DNA of 57,560 nt from contig JAJYNS010000083.1 in the NCBI GenBank assembly GCA_021786195.1, positions 1 through 57,560 of the forward strand. The letters are read 5' to 3'. Within the stretch, counting starts at the first letter, position 1; each line of letters begins with the position of its first letter. The position numbers and the translations under genes were made by a program. Below, one piece after another: positions 1 to 7,164 of this stretch. The stretch is from Actinomycetes bacterium. Its GTDB lineage: Bacteria > Actinomycetota > Acidimicrobiia > Acidimicrobiales > Bog-793. The notes beneath the pieces were generated by a model. The model did not search any database and had not been told where the DNA came from. It worked only from the letters and a program-made list of their open reading frames with translations.

Positions 1-378
1 GAGCGACTTGGACTGGCTCATGTGGCGGGCGCTGTGGATGTTCTCCGCCGACACGAGGCGGATGAAGTCGGGGTGGGACTCGTGGTGGTCGAAGGTCAGC
101 TCTGCCAGCCGACGGATCGCCGAGACGGGGTCGAGGTGATCGACATCGACGCGCTGCTCCGCGGCGCGGATGCGGGCGTAGGCGGACTCGAGCACGGCGG
201 TGTAGAGCTGCTCCTTGCCGCCGAAGTAGTAGTAGATCATGCGCTTGGTCGTCCGCGTCCGGGCCGCGATCTTGTCGACGCGCGCGCCGTTGAAGCCGTG
301 CTGGCTGAACTCCTCCGTCGCGATCTCGAGGATCTCGCGCCGGGTCCGGTCCGGGTCGCGAGCACGCCTGCCGGCCAC
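1..378 (-). CDS. TetR-family transcriptional repressor (partial, C-terminus outside window)
   Basis: The minus-strand frame reads a classic TetR N-terminal DNA-binding domain: RREILEIATEEFSQHGF, then GARVDKIAARTRTTKRMIYYYF, then GGKEQLYTAVLE. This is the helix-turn-helix with the typical YYYF end of the recognition helix. Only about 125 residues are inside the window; the ligand-binding C-terminal domain runs off the left edge, so the ligand cannot be guessed from the protein. A GTG at 378 is the most likely start, because the same frame reaches a stop shortly upstream and has no ATG. No good ribosome-binding site is visible. The gene diverges from the dehydrogenase/ABC operon, and an inverted-repeat motif lies between them. 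Local autoregulation and control of the neighbouring operons is inferred from this layout. Confidence 0.88.
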   Translation of the reverse strand, partial: MAGRRARDPDRTRREILEIATEEFSQHGFNGARVDKIAARTRTTKRMIYYYFGGKEQLYTAVLESAYARIRAAEQRVDVDHLDPVSAIRRLAELTFDHHESHPDFIRLVSAENIHSARHMSQSKSL

Positions 379-467
379 AGCCGGGAGGATCTCGTCAAGT
401 GCTATCGCCCACCACCCCCTCCTCCTGCGACGTTACCGGGTCTTGACGCCTCCGCGAGGGATCGATA

Positions 468-481
468 ACGTACTAGTTCGT
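468..481. promoter_or_regulatory. Candidate TetR operator, site 1
   Basis: The sequence ACGTACTAGTTCGT is a near-palindrome around ACTAGT, with one mismatch between the 7-base arms. It lies in the divergent gap between the TetR gene and the aroE-like gene and touches a possible -10 box TACACT at 481-486. The half ACTAGTTCGT is the reverse complement of ACGAACTAGT, which recurs at 4651-4660 before the next operon. AT-rich matched motifs are rare in this GC-rich background. That the TetR protein binds here is inference. Confidence 0.55.
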
Positions 482-568
482 ACACTACTGGCAGGTGGCT
501 ACCCGCGGGTGGCGAAGGGGGGCGGCAGCTGTGCGGCGGCAGTGGCAGCAGCCTGCGGGCGCTTCGTG

Positions 569-1453
569 GTGAGCACGGCCGGTCGGATCGTCGTGGGCCT
601 GATCGGATCGGACATCGAGGCGTCGTTCTCACCGGCGCTGCACGAGCGTGAGGCGCAGATGCAAGGGCTGCCCTACGTGTACCTCACCTTCGATCTCGGC
701 CGGCTCGGCGCGGCGCCCGAGGACGTCGGACAGCTGGTCGACAGCGCGCGCCGGCTCGGCTTCGCGGGGCTCAACATCACCCACCCCTGCAAGCAGCTCG
801 TCGTGCGGCACCTCGACCGGGTCTCGGGCCGGGCGTCGCTCGTGGGGGCGGTGAACACGGTCGTGTTCGAGGAGGGTCAAGCCGTCGGCCACAACACGGA
901 CTGGTACGGCTTCGAGGAGAGCTTCGTACGCGCCCTGCCGGATGCCGTGATGGACGAGGTGGTCGTCGTCGGTGCCGGCGGTGCCGGCACTGCCGTCGCG
1001 CACGCGCTCCTCACGCGGGCTGCGGGGACGCTTAGGGTCGTGGACATCGACATGGCTCGCGCCGAGGGCCTTGCTCGGGCCCTGCAGGCCCACTACGGCT
1101 CCGGCCGGGCGTCCTTTGTCGCCCCGAGCGAGCTGGCGAGGTCGCTCGCGGGCGCCAGCGGGGTGGTGAACGCGACACCGGTCGGCATGGTCGGCCACCC
1201 TGGCGTGCCGTTCGACCCCGCCTGGCTCAGGCCGGACCTCTGGGTCGCCGAGGTCATCTACCGGCCGCTCGAGACGCAGCTGCTGCGCAGCGCGCGCCGG
1301 CTCGGCTGCGCGACGGTCGACGGCGGCGGGATGGCGGTCTTCCAGGCGGTCGAGGCCTTCGAGCTGTTCACCGGCATCCGCCCCGACGCCGAGCGGATGC
1401 TCAAGCACCTCGACGCGCTGATCGCCGAGCACGAGCCCGCCTCGGCGGTCTGA
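569..1453 (+). CDS. Shikimate/quinate dehydrogenase-like oxidoreductase (AroE family)
   Basis: About 294 residues, the usual size for AroE, YdiB and RifI-type enzymes, which reversibly oxidise shikimate or quinate with NAD(P). The substrate domain shows SFSPALHE (the SxS substrate-binding region), NITHPCKQ with the catalytic lysine near residue 75, GAVNTV, and HNTDWYGF with the catalytic aspartate near 111. A Rossmann motif GAGGAG follows near residues 135-140. I set the start at GTG 569; GTG 566 and GTG 509 are in frame, and 509 has a weak AGGTGG upstream. The gene is followed after 15 bases by an ABC transporter gene. Its place beside a TetR gene and a sugar-type importer argues for a catabolic rather than biosynthetic role. 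Quinate, shikimate or another cyclitol acid are possible substrates; the choice is not decided by sequence. Confidence 0.85.
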   Translation: MSTAGRIVVGLIGSDIEASFSPALHEREAQMQGLPYVYLTFDLGRLGAAPEDVGQLVDSARRLGFAGLNITHPCKQLVVRHLDRVSGRASLVGAVNTVVFEEGQAVGHNTDWYGFEESFVRALPDAVMDEVVVVGAGGAGTAVAHALLTRAAGTLRVVDIDMARAEGLARALQAHYGSGRASFVAPSELARSLAGASGVVNATPVGMVGHPGVPFDPAWLRPDLWVAEVIYRPLETQLLRSARRLGCATVDGGGMAVFQAVEAFELFTGIRPDAERMLKHLDALIAEHEPASAV

Positions 1454-1468
1454 AGGGCGGGGGAGGCG

Positions 1469-2263
1469 ATGGCGGGAGACGCACCGGTGCTCGGCGTGCG
1501 AGGGGTGACGAAGCGCTTCGGCGGCCTCGAGGCGCTGAGCGAGGTCGACTTCGACGTGCACGCCGGTGAGGTGGTCGGCCTCGTGGGCGACAACGGGGCA
1601 GGGAAGTCGACCCTCGTGAAGATCCTCTCCGGGGTCCATGCGCCCTCCGCGGGCCACGTCGAGATCGACGGCGAGCCCCGCGAGCTGTCGAGCCCGGCCG
1701 TCGCCACCGAGGCGGGGATCGCGACCGTCTACCAGGAGCTGTCGCTCACGATGCAGCGCAGCGTCGCCTCGAACTTCTTCCTCGGTCGCGAGCTCGTGGT
1801 CAGGCATCCGCTCGGAAGGCGGCTCGGATGGCTGGACCGCCGGGAGATGGAGCGCCAGACCCGCCAGTCGCTCTCGAAGCTGCTCACACGCGTGCCCGAC
1901 GTTCGCAGCGCCTGCCGGACGCTCTCCGGCGGCCAGCGACAGGGCCTGGCCATCGCCCGAGCGGTGACCTGGTGCGGGCGGGTGCTGATCCTCGACGAGC
2001 CGACGAGCGCGCTCGGCGTGGAGCAGCAGCGGGAGGTCCTCGACATCATCCGTCGCACCCGTGAGCTAGGCATCGCGGTGCTGCTGATCAGCCACCAGAT
2101 GCAAGAGGTCGTGGCTGTCTGCGACCGTGTGGTCGTCCTGCGACTGGGCGAGGTCGTGGCGGTGCTCGAGAAGCAGGAGCTCGCGGTGGACACGCTCGTC
2201 GGCTACATCACCGGGTCCACGCCGGCGCGGACACCGGCGGGTGCCCGGAGGGCGAGCTCATGA
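1469..2263 (+). CDS. Sugar-type ABC transporter ATP-binding protein (single domain)
   Basis: 264 residues with one complete ABC domain: Walker A GDNGAGKST near residue 40, Q-loop in TVYQELSL, signature LSGGQRQGLAIARA near 150, Walker B VLILDEPTSAL, and the switch histidine in LLISHQM. RbsA-type proteins of the ribose/xylose importer family usually carry two such domains; this one has one, like FrcA-type subunits, so it probably works as a homodimer. The ATG start has GGGGGAGG just upstream. The gene follows the aroE-like gene by 15 bases and overlaps the permease start by 4 bases (ATGA), so the set is one operon. It should power uptake of the substrate sensed and oxidised by its neighbours. 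Confidence 0.93.
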   Translation: MAGDAPVLGVRGVTKRFGGLEALSEVDFDVHAGEVVGLVGDNGAGKSTLVKILSGVHAPSAGHVEIDGEPRELSSPAVATEAGIATVYQELSLTMQRSVASNFFLGRELVVRHPLGRRLGWLDRREMERQTRQSLSKLLTRVPDVRSACRTLSGGQRQGLAIARAVTWCGRVLILDEPTSALGVEQQREVLDIIRRTRELGIAVLLISHQMQEVVAVCDRVVVLRLGEVVAVLEKQELAVDTLVGYITGSTPARTPAGARRASS

Positions 2264-3342
2264 GCCGCACGGACCTGTCGCTGCAGGCAGCGGGCGAGGA
2301 GCGTGCCGCCAGGGAGAGCCCGCCCGAGGCCGCCCGGGCGCGGCAGGCGCGCGGGGAGGCGAGGCGGGTCGTCGAGAGGCTGCGTCTCGGCAGCTACACC
2401 TGGCTCGTCCTCGTGCTCGTCGCGGTGATCGTCGGCTTCTCGATCAAGTCGTCGGCGTTCCTCTCGCAGTCGAACTGGTTGAACACGAGCTCGACGGCGA
2501 CCGAGGTCCTCATGCTGGCGATCGGCCAGACCTTCGTGATCGTCGCCGGCCAGATCGACCTCTCGGACGGCGCAGTCCTCGGGCTCTCCGGGATGGCGGG
2601 CGGCTGGGTGATGTCCGAGATCGGGGGCTCGGCCACGGGCACGACGGCCGATCTCGTGATCGTGGCCGGGTTCGCCTCCGCGATCGCGGTCGGGGTGATC
2701 GTCGGCGTCGTCAACGGCCTGCTCACCGCCCGCTACCGGATCCCGTCGTTCGTCGTCACTCTCGGCACCCTCGGCATCTGCACCGGCATCGCGGACCTCG
2801 TCTACAACGGTCAGGAGATCTCCCAGATCCCCTCCGGCGTCGGGACGATCGGCAGCACCGACCTGGGCGGGTGGATCCCCATCCCGGTGCTCGTCGCCGC
2901 GGTCTTCACCGTCGGGGGCGCGCTCGCGCTCTCGAGGACGCGTTTCGGGGAGCACACCTACGCGATCGGCGACAGCCGCGAGGCCGCGGTGCGTGCGGGC
3001 ATCAGGGACACCCGCCACCTCGTGAAGATCTTCATGCTCTCGTCGATCCTCTCGGCGGTCGCCGGCATCCTCGTCATGACCAGGCTCGCCGTCGCGGCCC
3101 CGACCTCGGGCGCGAACGACGAGCTCGACGCGATCGCTGCCGTCGTCATCGGCGGAGCAAGCCTGTTCGGAGGAAAAGGGACGATCCTCGGCTCGCTGCT
3201 CGGCACGGCGCTCATCGCGGTGCTCCTCACGGGCCTGATCATCATCAACGTCCCGCCCTTCTGGCAGCTGGTGGCGGTCGGCGTCGTGCTGATCGCGGCG
3301 GTGTACGTGGACCAGTTCAAGGAAAGGGGGAAAGGAGCCTGA
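2260..3342 (+). CDS. Ribose-type ABC transporter permease (RbsC/FrcB family)
   Basis: 360 residues. After a charged cytoplasmic N-terminal stretch of about 45 residues there are many hydrophobic segments. The family hallmark is seen in GQTFVIVAGQIDLSDGAVLGLSG near residues 90-110, where QIDLSDG corresponds to the GIDLSVG motif of RbsC-type permeases. The region AAVVIGGASLFGGKGT near 290-310 matches the conserved GG.S..GG.G loop. It forms the membrane pore of the importer with the ATPase encoded before it and the binding protein encoded after it. Its ATG overlaps the ATPase stop, which implies translational coupling. Confidence 0.93.
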   Translation: MSRTDLSLQAAGEERAARESPPEAARARQARGEARRVVERLRLGSYTWLVLVLVAVIVGFSIKSSAFLSQSNWLNTSSTATEVLMLAIGQTFVIVAGQIDLSDGAVLGLSGMAGGWVMSEIGGSATGTTADLVIVAGFASAIAVGVIVGVVNGLLTARYRIPSFVVTLGTLGICTGIADLVYNGQEISQIPSGVGTIGSTDLGGWIPIPVLVAAVFTVGGALALSRTRFGEHTYAIGDSREAAVRAGIRDTRHLVKIFMLSSILSAVAGILVMTRLAVAAPTSGANDELDAIAAVVIGGASLFGGKGTILGSLLGTALIAVLLTGLIIINVPPFWQLVAVGVVLIAAVYVDQFKERGKGA

Positions 3343-3468
3343 GCTTGTCGCCCTCGAGGGGGCAAGGCGGCAATGGCGGTGCCGCTCGGCGCTGACGCCC
3401 TGCAGGAACCTCCTGCCGCCGACGAACGCAAACAGAGCACAGAGACAACAGAAGGGGGATCTCTCCGC

Positions 3469-4458
3469 ATGCGGAACTTGATCAGGAGATGGGAAACGCT
3501 GGCGGCCTGCGGCGCGCTGGCGGCGGGTGCGCTCGTCGTCGGGCTCGCTTCTTCTTCCAGCGCGGCGAGCGTACGGCCTCGCGCGACCAAGGAGACGGTG
3601 GCGTTCATCCCGGGTGCCACCGGCGTCGGCTTCTACAATGGGATGCTGAACGGCGTGCGCGCGCAGGCCAAGAAGTACGGCTGGAGCGTCATCTACGAGG
3701 GATCGCCGGACTTCACGCCGTCGGCGCAGACGCCGGTCGTCGAGGCGGTGTGCGCCCGTCACCCGGCGGCGCTCCTCATCGCGCCGACCGACCCGGTCGC
3801 GATGGAGCCCGCCGTCAAGCAGTGCATGAAAGAGGGCGTGCTGATCGTCACCGTCGACACCGCGCTCGCGAACAAGAGCGGCATCGTCGCGGCGATCTCG
3901 TCGGACAACATCCAAGGTGGCGAGACGGCGGCGAAGTTCATCGCTCAGCAGCTCAAGGGCTCGGGGCAGGTCGCGACGTTGAGCCTGACCCCCACCGCGA
4001 CGACCCAGGTGCTTCGTGTCAAGGGCTTCGTCCAGGAGATGAAGGCGCACTACCCGAAGATCTCCATCGTCGCGAGCGAGTTCACCGGCCAGGCGCTGAC
4101 CGGGTCCGAGACGGACGCGAGCGCGGTGCTCTCCGCCCATCCGCAGGTGAAGGCGTTCTTCGGGGCCGCCGAGCCGAACGGCGAGGGCGCGGCGCTCGCC
4201 GGCAAGGGCAAGCACCTCGTCATCGTGAGCTACGACGCGGACCCGCCGACGATCGCCCTCGTGAAGAGCGGCGCGATCAGCGCCACGATCGCGCAGCAGC
4301 CTGCGCTCGAGGGTCAGATCGGCGTCCAGGATGTCTACGACTACCTGACCGGGCACAAGTCGTTGATCAAGAAGTCCGTGCTGCTCCCGAACATCTTGAT
4401 CACCACGGCGAGCGCCAGGTCCGGCGTGGACGCGAAGTACTACTACCCCGCGGGCTGA
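3469..4458 (+). CDS. Periplasmic-type sugar-binding protein of the ABC importer
   Basis: 329 residues. The start at ATG 3469 follows GAAGGGGGA and opens a signal peptide: MRNLIRRWE, a hydrophobic run of about 20 residues, then a SSSSAAS cleavage region. There is no lipobox cysteine. The mature part has the Peripla_BP_4 fold: VAFIPGATGVGFYNGML, a GIVAAISSDNIQGGETAA segment, and FFGAAEPNGEGAA near the C-terminus. Members bind ribose, galactose, autoinducer-2, inositol and related polyols; the ligand here is unknown. The 126-base gap after the permease gene may hold a processing or second initiation site. A strong inverted repeat follows the stop, marking the end of the operon. Confidence 0.9.
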   Translation: MRNLIRRWETLAACGALAAGALVVGLASSSSAASVRPRATKETVAFIPGATGVGFYNGMLNGVRAQAKKYGWSVIYEGSPDFTPSAQTPVVEAVCARHPAALLIAPTDPVAMEPAVKQCMKEGVLIVTVDTALANKSGIVAAISSDNIQGGETAAKFIAQQLKGSGQVATLSLTPTATTQVLRVKGFVQEMKAHYPKISIVASEFTGQALTGSETDASAVLSAHPQVKAFFGAAEPNGEGAALAGKGKHLVIVSYDADPPTIALVKSGAISATIAQQPALEGQIGVQDVYDYLTGHKSLIKKSVLLPNILITTASARSGVDAKYYYPAG

Positions 4459-4467
4459 GCCCTGAGC

Positions 4468-4522
4468 CGGACCCCCGGTGCCACGAGCCGTGCTAGGCGC
4501 GGCAACTGGCCCCGGGGGTCCG
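4468..4522 (+). terminator. Stem-loop after the ABC operon
   Basis: Perfect 11-base arms CGGACCCCCGG and CCGGGGGTCCG are separated by a 33-base loop, starting 9 bases after the binding-protein stop. There is no T-run, as is common for hairpins in GC-rich actinobacteria. A terminator or mRNA 3' stabiliser is the likely role. Confidence 0.55.
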
Positions 4523-4650
4523 CCCGCCCGCGCTGCGTCGAGGGCGGCGGTCTTGCCGAGCCGGCCGCTGAGAGGGCAAGAGCGCAGCACGACCTCGCCG
4601 CCGCGCCTGGAGCCTTGACCCGAAGGGCAGGGCTCGGTATCTTGTAAGTA

Positions 4651-4664
4651 ACGAACTAGTTAAT
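4651..4664. promoter_or_regulatory. Candidate TetR operator, site 2
   Basis: ACGAACTAGTTAAT contains the same ACGAACTAGT half-site found in reverse orientation at 472-481. The core GAACTAGTT is palindromic around ACTAGT. It sits in an AT-rich island where promoter elements are expected (TAAGTA just upstream, TACATT just downstream). A repressor bound here would block the second operon of the island. The shared motif is what I see; binding is inferred. Confidence 0.55.
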
Positions 4665-4784
4665 CCATACATTGGGTCGCAGTGGCTCCGGCGTGCGGTC
4701 CCGGCAGGCCCGGCTTCGCGTTCCCCGGGCGACGCCTCGGCCCGAGCCCACCGGCGGCCCGCCGTCGATCACCGAGGAGTGGGG

Positions 4785-6218
4785 ATGTCCGAGCCCAAAC
4801 CCCTGACCGCCGAGCAAGAGGCCGAGCTCGACGGCGCGCTCGCGCGGGCGCGTGCCGCGGCGGCAGAGATCGAGCACTACTCCCAGGAGCAGGTCGACCG
4901 CCTCTGCCGGGCAGTCGCCTGGTCGGTGGCGAACAGGGTCACCTTCGAGCGCCTGGTCGAGATGGGCGTCGAGGAGAGCGGCCTCGGGGATCCCGTGAGC
5001 CGGATGGGCAAGCGGATGAAGATCCGGGGGGTGCTGCGCGACGCGCTTCGCCAGAAGAGCGTCGGCGTGATCGAAGAGGTTCCCGAGAAGGGCATCGTGA
5101 AGTACGGCAAGCCGGTCGGCGTGATCGCCTGCATCGTGCCCACGACCAACCCGGACCTCACCCCGGCCGGGAACGCGATCTACGCGATCAAGGCTCGCGA
5201 CGCGGTCATCTTCTCGCCGCATCCGAGGTCGAAGAGGACGTCGGCGGAGACCGTTCGGCTCATGCGCGAAGCGCTCAGTTCCCAGGGTGCGCCCGCCGAC
5301 CTGCTGCAGTGCCTCACGCTCGTCAACATCCCGATGTCCCAGGCGCTCATGGCAAGAGCCGATCTGGTGATCGCCACGGGGGGCCAGCCGATGGTGCGCG
5401 CCGCGTACAGCTCGGGCACCCCCGCGTACGGCGTCGGTGCCGGGAACTCGACGATGGTCATCGACTCGACCGCGGATGTCGCGGACGCCGCACGCAACAC
5501 TCGTATCTCGAAGACATCCGACTACGGCTCGGGCTGCTCTGCGGACGGCAACCTGATCATCGACGCCGGGATCTACCCGGAGATGGTCTCCGCGCTACAG
5601 GCCGAGGGCGGCTACCTCGCGAGCAGCGAGGAGAAGGCGCTGCTCCAGCGGGCGATGTGGGATGACGAAGGCCACCGGACTGCGAGCACCGTGGCCATCG
5701 CGCCCCAGGTGCTCGCCAAGATCGCCGGCTTCGACGTACCCGAGGACCGCAAGTTCATCATCGTCGAGGGCGACGGGATCGGCAGGGAGCACCCCTTCTC
5801 CGGCGAGAAGCTCACGACGCTGCTCGCCGTCTACAAGTACCAGAGCTGGGAGCAGGCGCTCGAGATGGTGAAGGCGATCTACGAGGTGGGTGGGAAGGGC
5901 CACTCCTGCGGCATCTACTCCTTCGACGAGCAGCACATCCACGAGCTCGCCCTCGCGGCGCCGGTCTCCCGCATCATGGTCCGCCAGCCCCAGTCGAAGG
6001 CGAACGCCGGGGCGTTCAACAACGGAATGCCGATGACCTCGAGCCTGGGATGCGGGACCTGGGGAGGGAACATCGTCTCGGAGAACGTGAGCCTGAAGCA
6101 CTACATGAACACGACCTGGGTGTCGGTGCCGATCGAAGAGGACCGCCCCTCCGACGAGGAGCTCTTCGGTGAGTTCTACGACCCGGCGCTCGAGGTCGGT
6201 AGCGCAGTCGGCGGCTGA
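4785..6218 (+). CDS. Acylating aldehyde dehydrogenase (sulfoacetaldehyde/propanal dehydrogenase-like)
   Basis: 477 residues in the CoA-acylating branch of the aldehyde dehydrogenase superfamily (EutE, PduP, AdhE N-domain, SauS), which converts an aldehyde, CoA and NAD(P) into an acyl-CoA. Seen features are VGVIACIVPTTNPDLTPAGN near 111-130, IATGGQPMVRAAYSSG near 196-211, and the catalytic cysteine region SDYGSGCSADG with Cys near 251. The C-terminal half has the GKGHSCGIYS and NNGMPMTSSLGCGTWGGN segments typical of SauS-like enzymes. ATG 4785 is preceded by GAGGAG at 5 bases; a GTG at 4779 is less likely. The substrate is not fixed by sequence. In this context it may handle an aldehyde made by the downstream ThDP enzyme. 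Confidence 0.85.
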   Translation: MSEPKPLTAEQEAELDGALARARAAAAEIEHYSQEQVDRLCRAVAWSVANRVTFERLVEMGVEESGLGDPVSRMGKRMKIRGVLRDALRQKSVGVIEEVPEKGIVKYGKPVGVIACIVPTTNPDLTPAGNAIYAIKARDAVIFSPHPRSKRTSAETVRLMREALSSQGAPADLLQCLTLVNIPMSQALMARADLVIATGGQPMVRAAYSSGTPAYGVGAGNSTMVIDSTADVADAARNTRISKTSDYGSGCSADGNLIIDAGIYPEMVSALQAEGGYLASSEEKALLQRAMWDDEGHRTASTVAIAPQVLAKIAGFDVPEDRKFIIVEGDGIGREHPFSGEKLTTLLAVYKYQSWEQALEMVKAIYEVGGKGHSCGIYSFDEQHIHELALAAPVSRIMVRQPQSKANAGAFNNGMPMTSSLGCGTWGGNIVSENVSLKHYMNTTWVSVPIEEDRPSDEELFGEFYDPALEVGSAVGG

Positions 6219-6222
6219 TCCG

Positions 6223-7164
6223 ATGGCCACGGGCCCCGACCCCTCCGAGCCGTCGAGCGAGGTGCTGCTCCGCCTGGCGCAGGAGTGGTGGACGACGTCC
6301 ATCATCGACGTTCGCCCGGGCTCGATCGCGATACGGGGCTACGCGATCGAGGACCTCATCGGGCGCGTCAGCTTCTCGGAGATGGTCTGGCTCATGCTGC
6401 GTGCCGAGCTGCCCACACGGGCACAGGCCGACTTGCTCGAGGCCGCCCTCGTCGCCGCCGTCGACCACGGTCCGAGCGCGCCGTCGATCGCCGCGTCGCG
6501 CATGGCCGTCACCTGCGGGCTGCCGCTCAACGGCGCGATGGCCTCGGCGATCAACATGCTCGACGACGTCCACGGCGGGGCGGGCCAGCAGTGCATGGAG
6601 CTCTATGCCGAGATCGACGAGGCCGCCACGCGCGAGGGCGCGGGCCCGGGCGACGTCGAGGCGCTCGCCAGAGTGACCTCGGCGGTCGTCGACTCCTGGC
6701 GCGAGCGGGGGGTGCGGTACCTGCCGGGCTTCGGTCACCGCTTCCACCCCGAGGACCCTCGCGCGCCCCGGCTGCTCGCCCTGGTCGACGAAGCTGCCGC
6801 CAAGGGCGTGGTGAGCGGGCGCTACGCGGCGATCGGGAGGAGCGTGACGGCCGTGCTCGGCCGCGGTCGGAGCGCGCCGATCCCGATGAACGTGGACGGG
6901 GTGACCGCGGTGATCTACAGCGAGCTCGGCTTCGCGCCAGAGCTCGGCCGCGGGCTGTTCGTCCTCTCGCGGTCGGTCGGCATCCTGGCGCACGCCTGGG
7001 AGCAGCGCCAGCAGGGAGGCCGCATCAAGGGCCCGATGCCAAGGGAGATCCCCTACCGCTACGTCGGGCCGGCGCGCCGGGGGCTCGAGGTGGACCAGGG
7101 CCAGCGACCAGGGAGCCGAGGCGGGGCGGTGTCGGGCCCGGAGATCGGGGGTGGACAGAAGTGA
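6223..7164 (+). CDS. Short citrate synthase-fold protein, citryl-CoA lyase-like
   Basis: 313 residues, shorter than citrate synthase (about 400 or more) and close to stand-alone citryl-CoA lyases. All three residues of the citrate synthase active site have counterparts: His117 in LDDVHGGAG, His172 in PGFGHRFHPEDPRA, and Asp225 in PMNVDG. The fold should therefore be able to deprotonate or cleave a CoA thioester of citryl or malyl type. The gene begins 4 bases after the dehydrogenase stop and overlaps the next start by 4 bases, so the three enzymes are co-translated. It may cleave or form a hydroxyacyl-CoA made from the acyl-CoA product of the neighbour. True citrate synthase is unlikely given size and context. 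Confidence 0.75.
   Translation: MATGPDPSEPSSEVLLRLAQEWWTTSIIDVRPGSIAIRGYAIEDLIGRVSFSEMVWLMLRAELPTRAQADLLEAALVAAVDHGPSAPSIAASRMAVTCGLPLNGAMASAINMLDDVHGGAGQQCMELYAEIDEAATREGAGPGDVEALARVTSAVVDSWRERGVRYLPGFGHRFHPEDPRAPRLLALVDEAAAKGVVSGRYAAIGRSVTAVLGRGRSAPIPMNVDGVTAVIYSELGFAPELGRGLFVLSRSVGILAHAWEQRQQGGRIKGPMPREIPYRYVGPARRGLEVDQGQRPGSRGGAVSGPEIGGGQK

Larger units (their letters stand above)
4459..4784 (+). other. 326-base intergenic region between the ABC operon and the aldehyde dehydrogenase operon
   Basis: No convincing gene is seen here. It holds the stem-loop at 4468-4522. It also holds an unusually AT-rich island at about 4638-4675 with TAAGTAACGAACTAGTTAAT-like sequence, which carries the second candidate TetR operator and probable -10 elements. 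A leader of roughly 100 bases leads to the ribosome-binding site GAGGAG at 4774-4779. Confidence 0.6.

Noticed and set aside
22-468. 148-codon plus-strand frame at the left edge
   Set aside because: It is the shadow of the clear TetR helix-turn-helix gene on the minus strand and ends in a poly-proline run.
2203-4590. 795-codon open frame on the minus strand
   Set aside because: It lies opposite the permease and binding-protein genes, is rich in Arg, Asp and His with no recognisable domain, and follows from the absence of stops in GC-rich antisense frames.
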